Assembly: GCA_905116865.2 (NCBI GenBank)
Contig: CAJHNH020000702.1
Coordinates: 350,001 to 414,000, forward strand
Direction: 5' to 3'
DNA: 64,000 nucleotides
Source of the DNA: Candidula unifasciata
Taxonomy: Eukaryota > Mollusca > Gastropoda > Stylommatophora > Geomitridae
The translations under genes were made by a program, and so were the position numbers. The notes under the pieces were generated by a model. That model had not been told where the DNA came from. It saw only the letters and a list, made by a program, of their open reading frames with translations, and did not search any database. Position 1 is the stretch's first letter; the number at the start of each line of letters is the position of its first letter. Of this stretch, positions 9,137-18,562 are shown one piece after another.

Positions 9137-11780
9137 TACTTGAATAAAATAGATATACTAGGAATCTCTGAACACAGATGGGCGGGTCAAGGCCATTTTG
9201 TGACTCAAACAGGAGATACATTTGTTTATTTGGGGAAGGAAAAGAGTGGTTGAGCGGGGTGGGTTTTCTGATGACAAGGAAAGTTTTTTCATCACTTCTT
9301 GGATATAATCTGATCAGCGACCAAATTCTAACTGTCAGACTTAAGTCAAGGAAAAGAAACATCACAATTATTCAAGTCTATGCCCCAACATCTGCATCAG
9401 AGGAAGAGGAAATTTAAAACTTTTATGACAGTTTAGAAGAGACATTAGAAAGGGTAGAAAAAAGAGATATTATAATCATCATGGGAGATTTTAATGCAAA
9501 AATTGGCCGAGGTAGAATAGATGAAGAGGAAATAGTCAGAGGCCAATTTGGCATAGGGGACAGAAACGAGAGTGGGGAGAGACTGATCGAATTCTGTATA
9601 GAAAAGAATATGTGTATTACCAACACACTATTTAAACAACACCCAAGAAGGCTCTACACCTGGACAGATGGAAATAGCAGGAACCAAATTGATTATATTT
9701 TAATACAACAAAAATGGAGGACATGTTTAACATCCGCAAAGACACTCCCTGGAGCTGACTGTGACACTGATCACAAACCTCTTGTTGCAGAGTTTAAAAT
9801 AAAACTGAATAATGTGTTGAAAGGGGCTAAGCCAATACGTTTTGATTTGAGTAATTTGCCAAATGATTACAGCATTGAGGTTGAAAACAAATTTGAGGCA
9901 CTAATGGCAGTGCAGGAGGATATGACACCTGATGAGTTGGCGGATGAAGCAAGAAACGTCATCATCACAACAGATCAGAACATGATTCCTAAAAAAAAAC
10001 GACACAAGAAACAGATTTACATCACAGAAAAAACTTTCAAGCTGAAAGAAGAAAGAAGAAATTTAAAGCAAGTAGGGACAGAAAGAAATAGCCATGCATA
10101 TAGGAACTACACGAAAGAAATCAGAAGAGCTATCAGAGGAGATAAAAAACAGTTTATTATAAATACCTGTAATAGAATTGAACAACTCCAGATGCAAGGA
10201 AGAGACAGAGACATGTTTAAAGACATTAAAACATTGAAATGCGAATTCAGGCCTTCTTTACATGAAATAAGTGATAAAAACGGTAACACATTAACGGAAA
10301 CCAAAGACATATTAGAAAGATGGAAAGAATGCTGTAGAGAAATGCATGACGATGTGACAGGTAATTCAAAAACGACTTGTGAAAGTTATGAAAAAGAACC
10401 AGAGCCTTCACTGGATGAGGTACGATCAGCAATACACAGCCTGAAGAAAGGAAAGTCACCAGGTTGCTACGAAATACCAGCAGAACTAATTCAATCAGGA
10501 GGAGAGGCCAGCGTCCGAATCTACCATGCACTGTGCTCGAAGATCTTTAACAGTGGCATTTGGCCTAAAGCGTGGAAAAGAATAGTCTATATCCCTCTCA
10601 CAAAGAAAGGAAATCCAAAACTATGCTCCAACTACCGCACCATCGCATTAATAAGTCATGCTAGCAAAATCCTCTTGCGAATTATCATGAAAAGGTATGA
10701 AAAGAAATTACAATATAAACTAGATGAAGCACAAGCGGGTTTCAGACAGGGTAGAGGAACTAGGGATCACATATTTAATATGAGAATAATTTTTGAAAAA
10801 TGCAGAGAATACAATGTAGATCTTCATGCTTGTTTTATTGATTATAGCAAGGAATTTGATTGTGTCCATCACCAAAAACTGTGGACTATTATGAAAAGTA
10901 TGGGGTTTCTAGCGCATTTAGTGCATTTAATTGAACATCTCTATTATGAAAAACAAGCAGCCATCAGAGCAGCTGGTGAAACATCGGATTGGTGCAAAAG
11001 GGGGTGAGGCAGGGGTGCATTCTGTCACCATACCTATTCAATATATACGCAGAAAATATGAGAAATGTCAAAAATGACCAGACTTGAAATAGTTATGATC
11101 CGCTCAAAATTGGTGGCAACCCTATTCCGGAACTCCGCTACGCAGATGACACAGTCCTCCTTTCGAACGGCGTAAAGGGAATAGAAAATTTAATATTGTT
11201 CGTCCAAAAGCACAGTGAAGATCAAAATCTGTTCTTGAATTTAAAGAAAACGAAAACAGTGTCCACAGATAAAACTGGCTGTCACCCAAAAATAACAATA
11301 AATGATGAAGAAATTGAAAATGTCACAAACTTTGAATTTGAGAGCATGCATCTTCCCTGTGGCTACATAGGGTGTGAGTCGTGGACTATCTCTGTCCTTA
11401 AGAAAGAGAATAGGGGCTTTTGAGCTGAAATGCTATAGAAAGATTCTCAGAATATCTTGGACAAAGAAGATGAGAATTATTGACATCTTAAAAGATCTGA
11501 ACATCAAGGAAGATTGGCTAAAAAACAGCATCCTTTCTCGAAAGCTGAAATATTTTGGTCATATCAAGCGCCACGACGGATTGGAAAAAATTATAGCAGA
11601 AGGCATGGTACCAGGAAGGAGGGGCAGGGGCCGACCGACACGAAGATGGGTACAGGATATAAGTGACTCCTTGAGTGTGAAAGTTCATGAGGCTGGAAAA
11701 CTGGCAAGAGACCGAGTTTCTTACAAGCAGACCGTGAGGAGAGCGACGTTCTGCAAAGGACCTGCTACATGATGATGACC
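9137..11780 (+). mobile_element. RTE-clade LINE, endonuclease plus reverse transcriptase, inactivated
   Basis: This is the best preserved retrotransposon in the window. An APE-type endonuclease starts near 9137 (ILGISEHRWAGQGHFV, then IIQVYAPTSAS) and continues at 9481 with MGDFNAKIGRG, TWTDGNSRNQIDYIL and DTDHKPLVAEF, which are the catalytic DFN, NQIDYI and DH blocks. The RT follows with LKKGKSPGCYEIPAELI (about 10440), KGNPKLCSNYRTIALI, DEAQAGFRQGRGTRDHI, CFIDYSKEFDCVHHQKLW (10830-10890), GVRQGCILSPYLFNIYAEN and YADDTVLL (about 11138-11161). The C-terminus is CYRKILRISWTKKMR and FGHIKRHDGLEKI, as in RTE/BovB. Disruptions are a frame change near 9240, TAA at 9415-9417, a break at about 11005, a stop near 11088, and a deletion or frame change near 11345. 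The 5' end is truncated. It would copy by target-primed reverse transcription and could have supplied the enzymes for the SINEs nearby. Confidence 0.9.
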
Positions 11781-11919
11781 CAAATTATATCCTGATAGTA
11801 ATCTTCATTTATGGTGTTTAATAGATTATACTGCTGCTGCAATAGCTAACATACCAGCAGTCAACACTCATTTAACAGAGCAGGCTACACACACGTTTTT
11901 AGTAGACTGTTTTGTCGGT

Positions 11920-12310
11920 TAGTTCCACAATAGTCCCCCCAGAGACGGCCCATATACACACTGCTCACTTCTGATTGGTCAGCCTTGAGTCATCCGACCT
12001 TGGCACAGGGTGACAGGCGTGTTTCTTAATGCCGTTGATATAGAGTGTTCTATATTTTAGCATGCCATGCTTTTAATACTATAAAAACATGCAGAAACTG
12101 GGTCTAACACACCCCTCCCCCAGAGATTGCTGCAACCTAATGTCAAATGCATTCTCTTGGAAGATAACGTAAATGAAAGCAAACAACAGTGAGACACACC
12201 CGTAACTCTCATGAAAGTAGACAAGTCCCAAAAAAAAAAAAAAAAGTTAGCAATGGAACGTGACCTTACTTTCTCTGGGGAAACTTAACGTCGAACTAAA
12301 TGTCCCCTCC
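11920..12310. mobile_element. Foldback element family C, copy 1
   Basis: Arms on either side of a centre near 12045-12065 are inverted copies: the left arm has ttctgattggtcagcc and cagggtgacaggc, and the right arm has tgctgcaacctaatgtca and agtgagacacacccgtaact. The centre has tgccgttgatatagagtg, ttagcatgcca and gcttttaatactataaaaac. The central motif recurs in copies at 37.6, 56.0 and 59.1 kb. A 16-A run lies at 12231-12246. Confidence 0.6.
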
Positions 12311-12438
12311 CCCCACCCCTTTCCCCCTTTTGTGACATTTGGGTAAGTGTTATTAGAGTGAGTCAGTGTGTATCCTTGTCTCAGCCCGTAACTACATTAC
12401 TTTTGTACTGTTTTAAATTAAGTTATTTTGTTTTACAG

Positions 12439-12574
12439 ATTTGGTGAGTTGCCAGACGCCCAGAAAATGCTAAGCAGCAAACAAAGTTTGAGAAAAGTGC
12501 TCAACTGTAGAGTCAACCAACTCGGTCAGAGCAGCCAAAAGTTTCAGGAAGCTCTCAATGTATATGTTGCTCAG
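12439..12574 (+). CDS. C1q-like gene 2, exon A (most upstream exon found)
   Basis: The exon is bounded by a good acceptor (gttattttgttttacag) and a donor (gctcag|gtaatt). It encodes FGELPDAQKMLSSKQSLRKV followed by LNCRVNQLGQSSQKFQEALN and VYVAQ, a helical sequence I do not recognise. It starts with the third base of a codon and ends in phase 0, which matches exon B exactly. Because it opens mid-codon, earlier exons must exist; I could not find them in 480-12438. Confidence 0.6.
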
Positions 12575-13073
12575 GTAATTCAGATAGTGTATGTCATTTT
12601 GTTTGTTTTGTATTGAAAACATATGAGCAGTTTTTGTTCTGGCCGTGGTATGCAGTACAGACACCTTTTTTTTATTTTTATTAGTGTGTGTGTGTTTTTT
12701 TTAAAGAGATGCACAAACAGTATTTGAAGCCTAGCAAAATACTAATGAAAAAATGTAAGTTGACAACTGGAACTGTTAGCCATGTTTGAGCTATAGCATC
12801 ATAGTGTCACTGTGCAGGTTATTTCTGGGATGTACTAGAGATACCCAGTAGTATGGATGTGATATATACACAGACTGAAAAGAGGAAGGTCTTGGATGGC
12901 GCAAGCTGAAGACACAATTAGACAGGCTTGATAAGTTTGGGCGAGGAGAGGAGTGGGTCAGAGTGTCCGAGCAAGTAACAGACTTGTGTCGGATTTTTAT
13001 AACTTCAGGTCGTGCATGCAGGAAATGGCCATCTGGTGCTGTAGAATCAGAAGTTCAACAAATGATTCATGAC

Positions 13074-13586
13074 CAGTGTTGCCACTTTTTGACAAATAAC
13101 ATCCAGAACGGAGTCAAAAAATATCAAAAAACATCTAAATTTGCGTGGAAAACATCTAGTAAAAATATCCAAATGGAAAGAGTCACAAATTACATGGCAA
13201 TTGATATGACTTACCCTATAGAATCCTCATCTTTACTGAAGTCTGCCTCACAAGATCCACAGGATAAACCTAGCTCGGATAATGAAGTTGAAGCTTCAGA
13301 TCCAAAATGACTCTGGTATGCTTTAGCTGTTCCAATTTCTTTTAATACCCAATCAGGAAGCTGATAAGTGAAACGGCCTTTTCCTACTCTTATGAGGCCG
13401 AATTTTATTGTCAAGATAGCATTTTAGAGGTCAAATTTCATCCTGTTTCTTTGGCTAGATTTGATAAATTCACTCCAAATGAAAAACATCTAGAAAAACA
13501 TTTACCTTCTAAAAGTCAAAAACGCCATCTAACTGCAAGGGAAAACATCTAAATCTGGATGAAAAACATCCAAAGTGGCAACACTG
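13074..13586. mobile_element. Non-autonomous hAT element (family Z), 513 bp, 8-bp target duplication
   Basis: The termini are inverted: cagtgttgccactttt at 13074 and aaagtggcaacactg ending at 13586. Flanking 8-mers ttcatgac (13066-13073) and ttaatgac (13587-13594) differ at one base. The LINE paralogue at about 23625 reads straight across this site (gattcatgataattcctg), an empty-site confirmation. The interior has repeated aaaacatct motifs near both ends. The same interior occurs at 57471-57812, and the right end occurs inverted at 4855-4915. No transposase is encoded here; the remnant at 5395-5790 is of a plausible partner type. Confidence 0.9.
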
Positions 13587-13644
13587 TTAATGACAATTCC
13601 TGCCCAGGGGATGTGATTATCTATACAGATTGCTCTGTGTTGAG

Positions 13645-14372
13645 GGGCAGACTGACTGACCAGGACATCACACAAGCAATAAACACCCGATGACACAAAG
13701 TGCCACCATGCGGATGAGGATCGCCGTGGAGAGGTCCCAGAAACCGCGTTCAGACAATTGGCCATATTTATGGCCTGCCTATATTGCGGCCCCTGGCAAA
13801 AGCCAGGGTAGGGCTTCAAATAACGAAAAATTTCGTCCTCAAAAGGACGAGATGTGTAATTATCATTACGATAAAGGAGGGGCAGACTTGACTTGACTTT
13901 CTACCCCACCAGGACATCACACAGGCGATAAACACTCGATGACACACCACTATGCGGATGAGGATCACCGTGGAGAGGTGCCAGAAACCGCGTTCAGACA
14001 TTTAGCCATATCTATGGCCTGCCTATATTGCGGCCCCTGGCAAAAGCCAGAGTGGGGCTTCAAATAACGAAAAATTTCACCCTGAAGAGGACGAAAATGG
14101 ATAGAGATTATGAAAGGGCAGACTGACTGACTTTCTACCCAACCGGGACATCACACAAGCGATAAACACCCGATGGCACAAAGTGCCACCATGCGGATGA
14201 GGATCACCGTGGAGAGGTCCCAGAAACCGCGTTCAGACATTTGGCCATATTAATGGCCTGCCTATATTGCGGCCCCTGGCAAAAGCCAGAGTGGGGCTTC
14301 AAATAACAAAAAATTACGTCCTGAAAAGGACGTAAGGATAATGGTTTTTCATTCATAACATAAAAAGGGCAG
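13645..14372 (+). repeat. Head-to-tail trimer of SINE family 3
   Basis: Three units of about 235, 236 and 252 bp each contain caggacatcacac, gatgaggatc.ccgtggag, gtcccagaaaccgcgttcag, tgcctatattgcggcccctg and a 3' hairpin with cgtcctgaaaaggacg. Each junction, and both outer borders, carry gggcagac (about 13645, 13879, 14115, 14366), which belongs to the target. A single inverted copy lies at 25856-26088. Confidence 0.85.
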
Positions 14373-14793
14373 ACAAAGTGCATGGGCGTTCATAGAAAAA
14401 GCAAATGTATGTCGTTTAGTGCAATAAAGGCTGGCATATGATATCACAACGTCTAGTTTGAGAATGGAGGGGGAGGCAGTCACTGCTGCCTTCCACTCGC
14501 TTGAGAATCAGCTGTACATGCGTCTTTATTGTAACTAACTCTCAGAGCATGTTGAGAAAGGTGGAGACAGGCATGCTCCGTTTAGAGTGGCAAGTATCGC
14601 TTCAAAGGTAGTTATCACCCTTTGCGATATATTCTCTGAGTAATGCAGGTGTGTTCTGAAATGAGCAGGCAGATAGACTAGCTGGTTCTGCATGACTTAG
14701 TTATGAATCGATTAGTTGTGAATTGATGTACGACAAGCTAGATGTTGTTAGGACCCTTTGGGAGCTAGTGAACCGTACAGAGGAACAGATAGA

Positions 14794-15187
14794 GGTTCTC
14801 CTTAAAACTACGGCCACTTATTATAGAGTACGCTGGAGTTCAGTCTCCTGGCCGCATTGCAATTACGGAGTGGACAAGAGGGAACGACACAAATGACGTA
14901 CTTACTGTGTGTTGGCGATAGACAGCGTGAACCGATAAGGTAATTACTGTGTGTTGGCGATAGATGCATTGCTGTCATAATAGGGTTAGGGTTAGGGTAT
15001 TGGTACTCCGTAAAACTACGGCCACTCCTAACCCTAACCCTATTATGACAGCAGTGCATCTATCACAAACATACAGTAATTACGTCATTTGTGTCGTTCC
15101 CTCTTGTCCACTCCGTAATTGCAATGCGGCCAGGGGACCGAACTCCGGCGTACTCCATAATAAGTGGCCGTAGTTTTAAGGAGAACC
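14794..15187. mobile_element. hAT-like foldback element D with telomere-like loop, perfect 8-bp target duplication
   Basis: The 394-bp element begins ggttctccttaaaactacgg and ends with the inverse, ttaaggagaacc. It is flanked on both sides by cagataga (14786-14793 and 15188-15195), the 8-bp duplication typical of hAT-type transposition. Almost the whole element is palindromic. The inner ends of the arms are TTAGGG and CCCTAA repeats (about 14982-14998 and 15028-15044) around a loop of about 30 bp that contains another copy of the terminal motif actacggccact. Confidence 0.9.
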
Positions 15188-15606
15188 CAGATAGATCGTT
15201 ACGGGCTGAAGAGAATGGCACTGCGGGGAGTTAACAGGGGATCTGGCCGACGCTCAACACTCAATGGAAAAGTGAGACAGATATGCAATCAGACAGTTAC
15301 TGATGCCATCGGAATTGAAATTTTTTGCTTGCTGCTGAAAATGGGGATGGAGCTCTTGTGGGAGTGTCCCGAGTGCTGTGATGTCGATTCCTAATTCAAC
15401 ATTTAAAATGTGAAGTTCTAGTGGTCTTGTCAAGGTTGTCGATCCACTGTCATCTCCTGAATTATTTACAAATCCTGCCGCCTTGAGAGCAAGAAAGAAT
15501 GGAAAAAACATAGTTCTTGGCCTGTTGACTTTTTTCCTGCAGTTGTTTTAAATGTGATAGTTTTATTACTGATTTATTGCTTGTTTTTTTTTTTTTTTTT
15601 TTACAG

Positions 15607-15733
15607 CTAACGGATTCTGCCCAAAAGTGGATTGAGCAATCTGAGGGTTGTGAACAGCAGCAGTTTCTGAAAGTTTTTGTCCCCCTGAAGCAAGCGAGGA
15701 TGATGCTGTTAAAGATGACCTCTGAAATTAAAA
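15607..15733 (+). CDS. C1q-like gene 2, exon B
   Basis: The acceptor has a 20-base T tract before cag. The frame continues from exon A in phase 0: LTDSAQKWIEQSEGCEQQQF, then LKVFVPLKQARMMLLKMTSE and IK. The donor is taken at ttaaaa|gtaatc (15734), which leaves one base that joins exon C to make an AGC codon. Without splicing the frame stops at TAG 15742-15744. The helical character continues; the family is not recognised. Confidence 0.6.
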
Positions 15734-16156
15734 GTAATCACTAGATTTTTAGTACAGATAAACATTAAAAAAAATATTTTAAATTTGAACACAGTATATA
15801 GGAAAATAGGACCTAGAAGGGTAAAATAAAGCGAAAACATGCAAGAGAAACTAAACAGTTTGACGTCTGGTTGGACACATCAAAAGATGGACTGGATTGC
15901 ATAAGGCCATGGACTGGATGACATCATGGCATCTCTTGCAGGCGGTGACTCATGGAAAAATATTGTCAATGTACATTCCTTGCTGTTCCACATCATCGTG
16001 CTGAGGTACACCAAGACAACATGCCAATGTCGGTGTGCTGTTTTGGCATAAGTGTCCATTTTATACTTGTCCCGTGGCACAGAAACAAAGTTCTTAATGT
16101 CCAACCGAAAAAAGTCCTACTACTTGGCAGAAAGTTTCACATGCTTGTTTACAGTG

Positions 16157-16500
16157 GCTCCCCACTCACCAGCGTGTGGGACCCAAAAAGGGAAGCCATG
16201 CGGATGCATGTTTTTGCTGTACTGTCTTGCTAAGTTTCCAGTGGCCCCACTCACCAGCGTGTGGGACTTAAAAAAGGGAAGCCATGCGGATGCATGTTTT
16301 TGCTGTACTGTCTTGCTAAGTTTCCAGTGGTCCCACTCACCAGCGTGTGGGACCCAAAAAGGGAAGCCATGCGGATGCATGTTTTTGCTGTACTGTCTTG
16401 CTAAGTTTCCAGTGGTCCCACTCACCAGCGTGTGGGACCCAAAAAGGGAAGCCATGCGGATGCATGTTTTTGCGGTACTGTCTTGCTAAGTTTCCAGATG
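16157..16500. repeat. 85-bp tandem repeat, about 4 copies
   Basis: Unit of 85-86 bp containing caccagcgtgtgggac, aaaaagggaagccatgcgg and tgtactgtcttgctaagttt, repeated from about 16157 to 16500 in intron B-C. Long open frames here come from the repeat lacking stops. Confidence 0.9.
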
Positions 16501-16779
16501 AAACAACGTTCAAGGTGTCTAACGCACCAATTAAAAATGTACCTTTTTGTGTGGCCATCAAAGTCCAGGACTTGCCGGCTGCTCCCCGCTGTTATCCGGA
16601 GGGTGTAGCCTATGATGATTGGAAAGCTCAACATATGGATGTGAGATTAAGCAGACATGTGCAGGACATGACAGTTCCTTGGGTGAGCCCAGGACCAAAG
16701 TTTCATGTCAGCTGTGCATTTATGGAAGCTTCCTTGGAATGCAGGAAATGCCCATGGTCTGTCCTTGTTTTTCCTTGAA
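16494..16779 (+). other. Open frame of unknown nature downstream of the 85-bp repeat
   Basis: A frame of about 95 codons, with residues DETTFKVSNAPIKNVPFCVA, later APRCYPEGVAYDDWKAQHMD and a TGA at 16776-16778, has non-repetitive, protein-like composition. I do not recognise it and see no splice evidence. It may be a decayed transposon frame. Confidence 0.25.
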
Positions 16780-16934
16780 GGGCGACCAGTGCTTTCTTAA
16801 TATCCTACCCCAAACAGTGGAAATCCACAGGTCACGGGACAGTCTAATATTTCAGGGGGTGTTAGATAGGCTGCATGCAGTCGTGGGACCTAGGCTGCAT
16901 GCAGTCGTGGAATCTAAGCTGCACTCTCTCATGG

Positions 16935-17090
16935 GACGTAGATGGGTTGGGGTTAGAGCCAGTTCTAGATGGTTTGGGGTCATTAGAAGCATCAGAAAGC
17001 CAGGAAACCCAGTCTTACCACCTTCTCAAATGTTGGACTGTCCTGTGACGTCATCTGGGGTAGGATATTATGAAAGAATCGGCCGACCTG
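16935..17090 (+). repeat. Dispersed repeat R5, copy 2
   Basis: Second copy of the repeat at 4083-4245, sharing gatgggttg, agagccagttctagatgg, ggactgtcctg and cgtcatctggggtagga. Confidence 0.55.
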
Positions 17091-17395
17091 CCTACAGGCG
17101 GATGCCCTGGACAACAGGGACAACACCTGTAGATAAGGGAACAAACAGAACACCACACAAATAAGACAACAACATGTCCCTGTCCCACGAAACTATCCAG
17201 GAAGTTAACCCAGTCAACAAATGCTCGATGAAGTCAGATGTGTTGGCCAAAATGTTCAAATTTCGCAGCTCTACTGTAAACAGGCACAGCTCATTAACAT
17301 CACTTGGACAAATGAAAATAAGAAGGTACATTTTCAGCCATCAGACCTAGTGCCATCATTCATTTATATATACACGGTGGATTCTGGCTAAGTCT

Positions 17396-17490
17396 GGTAG
17401 TCTTAGTTTCAGCTTCATAACAAACGGGTCGCCCCATCTTTGCTCCGCTCCTGTGCCAACGAAAAACACACAGAATGTTTATCACAGTAT
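17396..17490 (+). repeat. Dispersed repeat R3, copy 1
   Basis: tctggtagtcttagtttcag, acgggtcgccccatctttgc and gtgccaacgaaaaacac are shared with 26893-26990. A shorter related piece is at 44870-44935. Confidence 0.7.
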
Positions 17491-17889
17491 TAGAATTGCA
17501 GTTCATCATTGATGGTAGCAGAAGTCGCCAACAGAACAGCAGTTGCCCACGCGATCAATTTTAATCACACACGGGCACCACAACACTGCACGACAGGCAT
17601 CGCGCCATTTTATGAATCTACAATTCACACCAACACGTTGATCACAGTCGAAAAAACATTCCAAATGCAATCCGCAGCTCACAGGGTCACGCCATGCATT
17701 CAACTCAGAAGCTGGGCGACGAAACTATATAAGTCTACAAATGGAGCAAAAATGCATCGGCCACCGTCCGGCTGGCTAAGTAGAATTCACAGGGACTTGA
17801 GGAGATTGTTTTGCTTATCAGAAATTCTTCTTATTCAGATAGCCCACATAGTAGAGAGTGTACAGTAATACCAAGCTATTGCTACTTTA

Positions 17890-18110
17890 CTGTCGCTCCT
17901 CTTCTACCTTGGGGTGTAGAGGTTTGCCAAGAGAGATCGCCAGACGTCTCTCTCAGCAGTTTTCTTCCTGGCTTTGTTCCATGCCAGTTCTCTGTCAGTT
18001 AGGGACTGTCAGATGTTGTCTTCCTAGTGGACCTTGGGTTGCCTTGGAGGTCTGCTTCCCTGGTTCTTAGCCTCCCATGCCTGCCATGGTGGCTGATTTT
18101 CTCCCATTCT
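17890..18110 (-). mobile_element. LINE 3'-end fragment
   Basis: The minus-strand translation shows a LINE C-terminal signature: GSRPPRQPKVH, then LTDRELAWNKARKKTAERDV, equivalent to the GRPxxxWxDN...ARDRxxW tail of RTE-type proteins. It is decayed by stops. Confidence 0.5.
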
Positions 18111-18562
18111 GCATACATGTCCAAACCATCCAAGCTCTAGCACTGAGTAAAACAATTTACCACTTAGGAAACAGCATCAGTTAGCACATTAATAACAATA
18201 AATTATCAGAAATATTGAAATATTTAATACACTTACCATCAGTTCAGGGTGCTAACAAATATAACAACACTCGGAAGAAGAAGCAATGAAATCTAGATAT
18301 GTGGAAGTAAAGGGCTGGAGAGAGGGGCTACCATACACCTCAGAAGTCTCACATCTTTGCGACTTCCATTTTTCCTTGCAGTACTGTAATAACTTTCCTC
18401 TCTACAAGGTGAGAGGGATGTGGGATAAAACTGGGCACACTGGAGATAATCCTTTTACTTTTTAACGATCTTTATTTGTGAAATGTGGCCAGTCGAATAT
18501 ATGACTTGTATACCATCTTCTCTGTGTGGCTTCCGAGTCTCTATTTTTGACATAAAAAAAAA

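Larger units (their letters stand above)
12870..15300 (+). mobile_element. RNase-H-bearing LINE remnant, host of three nested insertions
   Basis: Four pieces (about 12870-13073, 13595-13652, 14374-14785 and 15196-15300) align in order with a continuous copy at 23480-24190. Joined across the insertions they give an RNase H-like frame: the acidic start IYTDCSVLRG, and further on a segment equivalent to the conserved end GYAGVLLNKQADWLV seen in the 23.9-kb copy. The insertions are a hAT element, a SINE trimer and a foldback element. The remnant lies in intron A-B of the C1q-like gene. Confidence 0.75.
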
